Assembly: GCA_015494775.1 (NCBI GenBank)
Contig: WGAP01000098.1
Coordinates: 1-23,239, forward strand
Reading direction: 5' to 3'
DNA length: 23,239 nucleotides
Origin: Flavobacteriales bacterium
GTDB lineage: Bacteria; Bacteroidota; Bacteroidia; Flavobacteriales; Flavobacteriaceae
Shown piece after piece: positions 1-5,838 of the stretch (its first letter is position 1; each line of letters starts with the position of its first letter). The translations under genes and the position numbers were made by a program. The notes below the pieces were generated by a model. The model was given only the letters and a program-made list of their open reading frames with translations. It was not told where the DNA came from and searched no databases.

Positions 1-150
1 CATATTCGCCTTGGCGGATGCCGTGGTTTTGCGCGGGCGCGCGGCACGCGCGCCCGCGCCCGCCCGTGCGTGGGGCTTCCTCCGGTCGCCTCCGCCGGGC
101 GGAAAACCATCGGCACCGCCGGCGGCTCATACCGCTTCCATCCCTGGCGC
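1..150 (+). repeat. GC-rich structured dispersed element, copy 1 (5' part outside the window)
   Basis: This is one of four copies of an element whose full form begins GGGCGCC and ends near CATCCCTGGCGC. It matches the reverse complement of 5568-5718 almost base for base; I see one small TCCGG/TGCTGG difference and one substitution. The folding is striking. Positions 13-30 pair with 103-120 with two single-base bulges. Positions 31-42 pair perfectly with 48-59 (12 bp, loop GGCAC). Positions 60-66 pair with 96-102. The three stems abut with no unpaired base at the junction. An AT-rich linker of Ts and AAs follows (151-190), as in the other composite copies. No protein is encoded. Its role is unknown; it could be a non-autonomous mobile element or a structured RNA. 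Confidence 0.85.
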
Positions 151-190
151 AAATTTAATTATGAATTCTAAATTTTGAATTTTGAATTGA

Positions 191-560
191 TTATCAATAA
201 CTTACAATTTTTTGATAAAAATAATGCGACGCCTCGCCGTCAAAGAGCCGGGACGCACAGCGGCCCGGCGACCGCCGAGGAAACCGAAGGGTTCCGAGGC
301 CTGCGTAGGGAGACGCCGCCCGAGCGAAGGCGAAGGGCGGCCGGCTCCCGAAGCCGCGAAGCGAGACCGCCAGGGCTCGCGAAGCTGCGGAACAAGACAA
401 GCGCCGCCGCTTGCAAGGCGCGCAGGCTTGTGGAGCCGCGGAGGCAGACCGCAGGGCTGCCGGAGCGCCGAAGCGCGACCGCAGGGCGCGCGAAGGGCGT
501 AGGGAAACAAGGCGCGGCCTTCGCGTTGGCCGGTGGAAGCCGCAGGTTCCCGGAGCATAC
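191..560. repeat. GC-rich non-coding stretch with three like-looped hairpins
   Basis: This gene-free stretch before sppA is dense in short palindromes. The clearest are three hairpins: GCGAG/CTCGC (361-365/376-380), GGCAG/CTGCC (443-447/457-461) and GCGCG/CGCGC (473-477/487-491). Their loops are ACCGCCAGGG, ACCGCAGGG and ACCGCAGGG. The stems differ between units but remain fully paired, while the loop is kept. Further upstream GCCGCCC...GGGCGGC can also pair. Open frames on both strands here are low-complexity Arg/Pro/Ala translations with no family resemblance, so I do not call a protein. It may be a structured RNA or a DNA repeat, possibly continuous with the element at 1-190. Confidence 0.7.
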
Positions 561-596
561 ATAAAAAATTCACCTGTAACATTGAAGGGCTTTTGC

Positions 597-604
597 TATC
601 TTTG
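597..604 (+). promoter_or_regulatory. -7 promoter element for sppA
   Basis: TATCTTTG fits the Bacteroidota -7 consensus TAnnTTTG and lies 18 bases before the sppA ATG at 623. This implies a very short leader. A TTG at 582-584 is somewhat close for a -33 element (12-base spacer), so the -33 assignment is weak. The position supports the ATG at 623 rather than the in-frame upstream ATG at 533, which would lie before the promoter. Confidence 0.65.
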
Positions 605-622
605 AAACGTAAACATCGCCTT

Positions 623-2440
623 ATGAGCTTTAAGGAATTTGTCAAATATGTCGGGCTGATTGTGGTGAGCACCTTGCTGACCATGGCCGCCATTTTTTGG
701 CTCAGCATGATGTCGCTTTCGTTCCTGATACGCAGCGCTTCCGAGCAAGCCGGAAAATCCGACCAAACTTTGATACGGCCGCATACCTACATCGAACTGC
801 GCCTGGATTATCCCTTGAAGGAAGTGGAACGCGACCCTTTTGCCCGCTTCGACCCGAAAACCTTTCAGTTCCGTCCGGCCCTGACCTTTCATCAGGTGTT
901 AAAAGTGCTGGATATGGCCCGCACCGATGACCGCATCGACGGCATCCTTGTCCACGATGACATGCTGCAAGCCGGCTGGGCCCAAACCGAGGAACTGCGC
1001 CGCGCCTTGACCGCCTTTGCCCAAAGCGGTAAACCCGTGGTGGCCTACAACAATGTTTTGACGGCCAAAAACCTGTATCTAAGCTCGGCCGCACAAAAAC
1101 TCTGGGCGCATCCCGTGGCGGTAACCGATTGGAAAGGATTGGCCGCCCAAATTCTGTTTTTCAAAGACCTGCTCCAAAAACTCCACATCGATGTGCAGGT
1201 GATCCGGCACGGGAGGTTCAAAAGCGCCGTGGAACCCTTTATCCAAAAGAAAATGAGTTCGGCCAACCGCTTGCAAACCCGCTTTATGGTCAATGGCATT
1301 TGGAACGAAATCCTCGGTAAAGTGGCCGAATCGCGGCGGTTGAATCCCGATTCCCTCAACGCCTGGGCCGGACATTTGTCCTTGCGCCTGCCGCAGGATT
1401 TGGTAAAACACGGTGTGGTGGATACGCTCCTTTATCCCGACCAACTCAATGAACGCTTGGCCGCCTTGTCGGAGGATAAAACATGCTCCTGCGACATTCA
1501 TTTTATTAACGAAACCGACTATTACTACAAGAACAAAGCCAAGGAACTTTTCAAAGAACTGAAACCGGTGGGCTCGGGGGTTATTGCCGTGCTTTTGGCC
1601 GAAGGCCAAATCGTGCCGGGCGAAGGCAACAAGGACGAAATAGGCGCCGACGACCTGATTCATCAAATCCGTAAGTTGCGACAAGACGACAAAATCGATG
1701 CGGTGGTTTTGCGCATCAATTCGCCCGGCGGGAGTGCCATGGCTTCGGAACAAATTTGGCGCGAACTGAAACTCCTGGCCAAGGAAAAACCTTTGGTGGT
1801 CAGTATGGGCAATGTGGCGGCTTCGGGCGGTTATTATATTGCCACGGCCGCCGACAACATTTTTGCCGACCGCACCACCATCACCGGAAGCATAGGCGTT
1901 TTCGGGCTGATTCCCAACCTGCAAAATGCCGTTAGCGCTTTGGGCATCGGGGTGGATACGGTCAAAACGCATCCGCACGCCGACATGGGTTTGATGCGTC
2001 CGTTGGACGATACCGAGAAAGCTTACTTCAAGCAAATGATTGAATTTACCTATCATACGTTCCTCCAACGCGTGGCCGAAGGGCGGGAGATGAGTATCGA
2101 CCGAGTGGATAGTATTGCCCAAGGCCGTGTTTGGACGGGAGCCGACGCCCGGAAATTGGGCTTGGTGGACCAATTGGGCGGACTTCAAGCGGCCGTGGAA
2201 TATACCAAAACTTTGCTACCCAAGGACAGCAAGCCGGTCAAGGTGCGTTATTATCCGCAAACCGAAAATCCCTTTGCCGCCCTGTTTAACCTGAAAGCCG
2301 AACAAACCCGCGAACAATTGCTTCATGTTTTGCTGCCCGAGCCGTTGGACAAGGCCGTGCAGTTGCGCCGGAAATACGAAACCATGCTGCGACAAGACAA
2401 AATATGGATGCTCATGCCCTACCAACCCGATATCCGATGA
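623..2440 (+). CDS. sppA: Signal peptide peptidase SppA, 67-kDa type (S49 family)
   Basis: The 605-residue protein is an inner-membrane serine protease that degrades signal peptides left after secretion. One N-terminal membrane anchor (about residues 9-37) is followed by two tandem S49 domains, as in the long E. coli-type enzyme. The catalytic lysine is visible in RHGRFKSAVEPF (K200) and the nucleophile in NVAASGGYYIA (S401); together they form the Lys/Ser dyad split between the two halves. The length fits the 67-kDa class. I start it at 623 because the membrane anchor begins there and the TAnnTTTG element lies just upstream; an in-frame extension to 533 is low-complexity. Its stop overlaps the next gene's start by four bases (ATGA), so sppA and the ABC ATPase are translationally coupled. 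Confidence 0.95.
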   Translation: MSFKEFVKYVGLIVVSTLLTMAAIFWLSMMSLSFLIRSASEQAGKSDQTLIRPHTYIELRLDYPLKEVERDPFARFDPKTFQFRPALTFHQVLKVLDMARTDDRIDGILVHDDMLQAGWAQTEELRRALTAFAQSGKPVVAYNNVLTAKNLYLSSAAQKLWAHPVAVTDWKGLAAQILFFKDLLQKLHIDVQVIRHGRFKSAVEPFIQKKMSSANRLQTRFMVNGIWNEILGKVAESRRLNPDSLNAWAGHLSLRLPQDLVKHGVVDTLLYPDQLNERLAALSEDKTCSCDIHFINETDYYYKNKAKELFKELKPVGSGVIAVLLAEGQIVPGEGNKDEIGADDLIHQIRKLRQDDKIDAVVLRINSPGGSAMASEQIWRELKLLAKEKPLVVSMGNVAASGGYYIATAADNIFADRTTITGSIGVFGLIPNLQNAVSALGIGVDTVKTHPHADMGLMRPLDDTEKAYFKQMIEFTYHTFLQRVAEGREMSIDRVDSIAQGRVWTGADARKLGLVDQLGGLQAAVEYTKTLLPKDSKPVKVRYYPQTENPFAALFNLKAEQTREQLLHVLLPEPLDKAVQLRRKYETMLRQDKIWMLMPYQPDIR

Positions 2441-3138
2441 TTGTTCGTGCGCGAAATATTTCCAAACATTTCGGTTCGCTTCGCGTGTTGCGCAACGTGG
2501 ACTTGGACATCCCGGCCGGCAGGGTGGTGAGCATCACGGGCCCCTCGGGTGCGGGGAAAACCACTTTGTTGCAAATTCTCGGCACACTCTTAAAGCCCGA
2601 CGATTCGGCACATCAATTGGACATTGCCGGCCGGTCCGTAGCGCAATTGCGGGGGAAGGCCTTAGCGGAATTTCGTAACCGGCACATCGGTTTTGTGTTT
2701 CAGTTTCATTATTTGCTACCCGAATTTACGGCCCTGGAAAATGTGGCTTTGCCGGCCTATATCGGCGGAACGGCCAAGTCCGACGCCGACCGCCGTGCCC
2801 GGGAAATTTTGGAACTCGTAGGACTGGGCGAACGCTTGCATCACCGGCCCGGCGAGCTTTCGGGCGGGGAGCAACAACGGGTGGCCGTGGCGCGGGCCTT
2901 GATCAACCGGCCCGAAGTGGTCTTTGCCGACGAACCCAGCGGAAACCTCGACTGGGCCAATGCCCAAAAACTTCACCGGCTCTTTTTCGACTTGCAGGAA
3001 CAATTGGGCACTACCTTTGTCATCGTTACGCATAATCACGAATTGGCCGAAATGTCGCACGTTATCTACGAAATGCGCGACGGCAGCATCTTGAATACAC
3101 ACCAAAAAAATCCGCCTTCGGTGGGCGAAGACGGATAA
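2437..3138 (+). CDS. lolD: LolD-type ABC transporter ATP-binding protein
   Basis: This 233-residue cytoplasmic ATPase belongs to the LolD/MacB subfamily, which releases lipoproteins from the inner membrane or drives related envelope exporters. Visible motifs in order are Walker A GPSGAGKT (35-42), Q-loop FVFQ (Q89), the LolD-like stretch FHYLLPEFTALENVALP (90-106), signature LSGGEQQRVA (141-150), Walker B VVFADEP (D165, E166) and the switch His in VTHNHE (H199). The start at 2437 overlaps the sppA stop by four bases; an in-frame ATG at 2404 lies inside sppA. No membrane partner (LolC/E) is encoded in this window, so it must act with a permease from elsewhere. LolD is the best call; FtsE- or MacB-type relatives are the alternatives. 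Confidence 0.85.
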   Translation: MIVRARNISKHFGSLRVLRNVDLDIPAGRVVSITGPSGAGKTTLLQILGTLLKPDDSAHQLDIAGRSVAQLRGKALAEFRNRHIGFVFQFHYLLPEFTALENVALPAYIGGTAKSDADRRAREILELVGLGERLHHRPGELSGGEQQRVAVARALINRPEVVFADEPSGNLDWANAQKLHRLFFDLQEQLGTTFVIVTHNHELAEMSHVIYEMRDGSILNTHQKNPPSVGEDG

Positions 3139-3145
3139 GTTTTTT
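3110..3145. terminator. Bidirectional intrinsic terminator inside the lolD 3' end
   Basis: ATCCG-c-CTTCG (3110-3120) pairs with CGAAG-a-CGGAT (3126-3136) around the loop GTGGG. The hairpin is followed by TTTTTT (3140-3145) on the + strand and preceded by seven As (3104-3110), which become a T-run on the - strand. It can therefore end both lolD and the convergent gene at 3161-4675. Most of the hairpin is coding: it encodes the last lolD residues, NPPSVGEDG. Confidence 0.85.
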
Positions 3146-3160
3146 CCTCGGGGGATTTTT

Positions 3161-4675
3161 CTATTTTTTGATCAATTTTCCCGTAGCCGTTCCTTGGGAT
3201 GTATGAAGGCGGTAAACATACATTCCCGGGGTTAGGGATGCGAGGTAAAGAACACGGCCACGACCGATTTCGCCCGACCAAACGGGTTTGCCCGTCAGGT
3301 CGAAGATTTGCAGGCGGGCCGTTTGGCCGGCTTCGGCGTCCCAATCGAATCGTAAATTCCGGGTGAACGGATTGGGCAAAACCCGCAGGCCGGCAACGGC
3401 AGGATTAGTTACGGACAAGAGCGGTCCGTAATAAAGGTCGTCGCGCGAGTCGAAAACCCAGGTGGCTCCGGCCGTGTCGTAGTGATAGGCCTCGGAGTAA
3501 AGCATTTTGTTGTTGTTGAGCGGTTGATAGTAGCGCATCCACGGATTGCCGAGCAGACGCTCTTGGTAGTCAAACGGGTCGAAAGATGCGGGCCAGGCAA
3601 TATCGTCGCCCGGAATGCTTGTGTCGTATTGATAAACCCTTCGGTTGTCGGCTTGGGTTTTCCAAGCGGCAGCCGTTGAATCCCATGCGAAGCGGTCGGT
3701 TTGCATGTGCAATGCATTTCCGGTGGCGGTGTAGGTGGTTACGTCTTTGTTTGTTCCCACCCATTGCGAAGCGGAGTCGTCCCAATCGTAATGTTCGGTT
3801 CGGACGATTTTTCCGGTGCTGCCGTCGAATTCATAAATATCCTTTTCGATGTTTTCCCAACTGGTTCCGTTGCGGGTTTGGTGCACAACGGTATGAATTT
3901 CGTTTCCGCCGCTTGAACTGATGGAGATGTCTTTTTTGTCGTAATCATACCAGGTGATGGTGGCCCACACTTTGAGAAGTTCTTGGGTCATCCGGCCCTG
4001 GCTGTCGAAGCTGCGAACCAGTTTGGCGTAGGTTTGCCATGAGGAAGAACCGTCATCCCATTGATAAATAAGGATTTGCGAAATCCGCGATTGGCTGTCG
4101 TAGGTAATATCACCGCGCAAGACATTCACATATTGACCTTGGCTGGCATCATAATCCTGTTGGATGGCCCTTTCGGGCTTGCCGTTGCCGTTGAATTGGG
4201 AATACAGGTAACGGCTGGCATCCCATATTCCGCCCGAGAGGGATGAATCCACCTGACGTATCAGATGTTGTTGGGCATCGTAGGCATAGGTGTGAATTTC
4301 GCGGTCGGTTAGGGTGTGAGATGCGTCGAAATGGTCTATTTCGGCATAAACCTTATGGCCTGCGGCGTCGTATTGGTAAAACAGGGTGTCGGATTGTCCC
4401 GACATATAATCCAGATGTTGTTCCCACTGGCTGCGGTGGGCATTGTCGTAGCCGTAGTGGTAGGCATACATCCGTGCCGACGTATTGTCGGTGGTGATCA
4501 ATGAGTCCAATTGGGTTTGCAGCGCATCCGGACGGCGAGCGCCTTGGATATGAGCCGGATATTGCTGAATGTGATCGAACAGCGGAACCAAGATTTCATC
4601 CGCCGGCCGTTGCTGGGCATTCACAGATGCGGTCAAAATGGCAAAAAGAAAGAGCCAAAGTATTTGTCGTTTCAT
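3161..4675 (-). CDS. Secreted repeat protein with type IX secretion C-terminal sorting domain
   Basis: The 504-residue protein has a signal peptide (MKRQILWLFLFAILTASVNA, cleavage after A20). Its middle (about 70-420) is rich in Tyr, Trp and Asp, with loosely repeated units of the type Y-x-W-D-D-x5-W, for example around W206, W298 and W331, interleaved with Y/F-D-x-x-G strands as in RHS/YD-like beta repeats. The end (about 425-504) is a Por/type A T9SS sorting domain: VLPNPFTRNLRF, LQIFDLTGKPVWSGEI, LTPGMYVYRL and a terminal basic KLIKK. It should therefore cross the outer membrane by T9SS and be anchored or released. The function of the repeat region is unknown; an adhesin or cell-wall-type role is possible but unproven. 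It is convergent with lolD and divergent from the next gene. Confidence 0.85.
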   Translation of the reverse strand: MKRQILWLFLFAILTASVNAQQRPADEILVPLFDHIQQYPAHIQGARRPDALQTQLDSLITTDNTSARMYAYHYGYDNAHRSQWEQHLDYMSGQSDTLFYQYDAAGHKVYAEIDHFDASHTLTDREIHTYAYDAQQHLIRQVDSSLSGGIWDASRYLYSQFNGNGKPERAIQQDYDASQGQYVNVLRGDITYDSQSRISQILIYQWDDGSSSWQTYAKLVRSFDSQGRMTQELLKVWATITWYDYDKKDISISSSGGNEIHTVVHQTRNGTSWENIEKDIYEFDGSTGKIVRTEHYDWDDSASQWVGTNKDVTTYTATGNALHMQTDRFAWDSTAAAWKTQADNRRVYQYDTSIPGDDIAWPASFDPFDYQERLLGNPWMRYYQPLNNNKMLYSEAYHYDTAGATWVFDSRDDLYYGPLLSVTNPAVAGLRVLPNPFTRNLRFDWDAEAGQTARLQIFDLTGKPVWSGEIGRGRVLYLASLTPGMYVYRLHTSQGTATGKLIKK

Positions 4676-4783
4676 TGGGCCAAGGTTTTAAGCGTTCGGG
4701 TAAGGGAATAACAGCAAAAATTATACCAAGATTATTATTTTAGGGTTATGATATTTAAACCTTATAAAACAACACAAAATAAT

Positions 4784-4791
4784 TATTTTTG
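4784..4791 (+). promoter_or_regulatory. -7 promoter element for the 4806 lipoprotein gene
   Basis: TATTTTTG matches TAnnTTTG and ends 14 bases before the GTG at 4806, giving an almost leaderless message. It lies in the 130-base AT-rich region between this gene and the divergent T9SS-substrate gene. On the opposite strand the best candidate for that gene is TATAATTTTTG, which has one extra base between TA and TTTG; I do not list it. Confidence 0.55.
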
Positions 4792-4805
4792 TTTAAAACT
4801 AAGCA

Positions 4806-5150
4806 GTGAAGCGATTTATTCTTTTTATTTTCGTTTTTATTAGCTTTTTGTCTTGTTCAACAAGGGTGGAGACCGAAAACACGAACCAATCCAATAGTGA
4901 TTTTATTCGACCGGGTGATACGCTTGTTGTTTATGCTGCATTTACTGTTGCACCAAATGGTAAAATTGAAAGGGTATGGATTGAAAAAGTCGAATATTCG
5001 GGAAGTGGAAATAAAAAGCCGGACAAAAAAGATTTGGCACAATTAAAAAAGGAAGTCATACGCACTATAAAGAAAATGGGCCCTTTTAAGGCGACAGGCA
5101 AAAGAATAAGGTATCATTTGCCGATAGGGTTTGTGGTGAAAGATGATTGA
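4806..5150 (+). CDS. Small lipoprotein with TonB C-terminal-like domain
   Basis: This 114-residue protein starts at GTG. It has a lipoprotein signal peptide with the lipobox FLSC, so C17 would carry the lipid after cleavage. The remainder, VYAAFTVAPNGKIERVWIEKV...LKKEVIRTIKKMGPFKATGKRIRYHLPIGFVV, reads like the TonB C-terminal fold: a first strand with D/NGK, then an alpha helix ending in 'I..MG.F.P/A', then a final strand 'R..LPI.F'. Stand-alone TonB-C domains on lipoproteins are common in Bacteroidota, but no TonB membrane helix or Pro-rich linker is present, so energy transduction is unlikely. It is more AT-rich than its neighbours, and codon use suggests a different history. A periplasmic binding or scaffold role is a guess. 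Confidence 0.65.
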   Translation: MKRFILFIFVFISFLSCSTRVETENTNQSNSDFIRPGDTLVVYAAFTVAPNGKIERVWIEKVEYSGSGNKKPDKKDLAQLKKEVIRTIKKMGPFKATGKRIRYHLPIGFVVKDD

Positions 5151-5289
5151 TAAAACAGAAAAGGCGAATGTATAGAGGATAAAGGTCCGGACTTAATGTT
5201 GTTTTGTTCCCGGTTTAACAGTTGTGTTTTCGATAAAAACGTAGCATCAAAACAATCGTAAATGTGGCCGGTTTATCCCGCGCCGCTTT

Positions 5290-5311
5290 GTCGGGGTTTC
5301 TTGTCCCCGAC
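5290..5311. repeat. Short hairpin in intergenic DNA
   Basis: GTCGGGG (5290-5296) and CCCCGAC (5305-5311) form a perfect 7-bp stem around TTTCTTGT, with no T-run, so it is not a terminator. A second small palindrome, GCGATTTATCGC (5361-5372), recurs as CGCGATTTATCGCG at 22564-22577 beyond the other composite repeat. Together they suggest that the repeat cluster extends across most of 5220-5390. Nothing else is recognisable in 5151-5390. Confidence 0.5.
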
Positions 5312-5390
5312 GGAGCAGTCATAAATCGGCGTTCGATTGTTCGATGTTCGTTATTCAAGGGCGATTTATCGCGCGGGAAAAGGTCGGCGG

Positions 5391-5526
5391 CTGAGTGCTG
5401 CGAACGCAGTGAGCAGTGTATCGAAGCCCCGGCCGTTCAATCCGGTCGCTTCGATACAATTTTGCTGCGCAAAATCACTCAGCGACCTGCAAAACAGATG
5501 CCTGAGTAACGGTCGCTTCGATAAAA
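5391..5526 (-). repeat. Modular hairpin-unit block, copy A
   Basis: Two units share the frame CTTCGATACA...CACTCAG. Unit 1 (5391-5426, reverse orientation) holds the hairpin CTGCG(AA)CGCAG. Unit 2 (5449-5482) holds ATTTTGC(TGC)GCAAAAT. The frames themselves are mutually inverted (GTATCGAAG at 5418-5426, CTTCGATAC at 5449-5457). The block ends with CTTCGATAAAAATCAACTC, then an AT-rich linker (5527-5565), then the GC-rich element. The same order, on the opposite strand, is found at 22193-22489. Stems differ between units but always pair, so structure rather than sequence appears conserved. Confidence 0.8.
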
Positions 5527-5565
5527 ATCAACTCAAAACTAAGAACTAAAAACTCAAAACTAAAT

Positions 5566-5767
5566 CCGCGCCAGGGATGGGAGCGGTATGAGCCGCCGGC
5601 GGTGCCGATGGTTTTCCGCCCGGCGGAGGCGACCAGCAGGAAGCCCCACGCACGGGCGGGCGCGGGCGCGCGGCACGCGCGCCCGCGCAAAACCACGGCA
5701 TCCGCCAAGGCGAATATGAGCGGACAGCCCGGTGCCGCACATGGCGAAGCAATGTCGGCAGGCGCCC
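5566..5767 (-). repeat. GC-rich structured dispersed element, copy 2 (complete)
   Basis: Read on the - strand it begins GGGCGCC (5767-5761) and continues with a hairpin TGCCG-ACAT...ATGT-g-CGGCA. The core GGGCTGTCCGCTCATAT follows, then the same three-way junction as copy 1 (12-bp GC arm with loop GGCAC), and it closes with CATCCCTGGCGCGG. The arm loop GGCTTCCTGCTGGTCGCC (complement of 5628-5645) is kept exactly in copy 3. The element lies immediately upstream of the rpoN promoter, facing away from rpoN. An open reading frame through it in frame with rpoN is translation of the repeat, not part of rpoN. Confidence 0.85.
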
Positions 5768-5805
5768 TAAAAAATCCTTCGCTCAAAAAAATGATACACA
5801 TTCGT

Positions 5806-5813
5806 TATATTTG
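5806..5813 (+). promoter_or_regulatory. -7 promoter element for rpoN
   Basis: TATATTTG matches TAnnTTTG, 25 bases before the rpoN ATG at 5839 and about 40 bases beyond the edge of the repeat. It supports initiation at 5839 instead of any upstream in-frame ATG within the repeat. A clear -33 TTG is not visible at the usual spacing. Confidence 0.65.
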
Positions 5814-5838
5814 CATACTAACTCCATTCGCGGGATTT

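Noticed and set aside
1..560. CRISPR array
   Set aside because: The repeats are hairpins of varying sequence and spacing, not identical direct repeats with regular spacers; no cas gene is present.
533..622. N-terminal extension of SppA
   Set aside because: The extension is repeat-derived and lies upstream of the TAnnTTTG element; the membrane anchor starts at 623.
175..708. Several overlapping frames of 64-168 aa on both strands before sppA
   Set aside because: They are Arg/Pro/Ala-rich translations of the hairpin repeats, overlap each other on both strands and show no domain.
5602..5838. 79-residue extension of RpoN
   Set aside because: It is translation of the GC-rich element; sigma-54 region I begins at the ATG at 5839.
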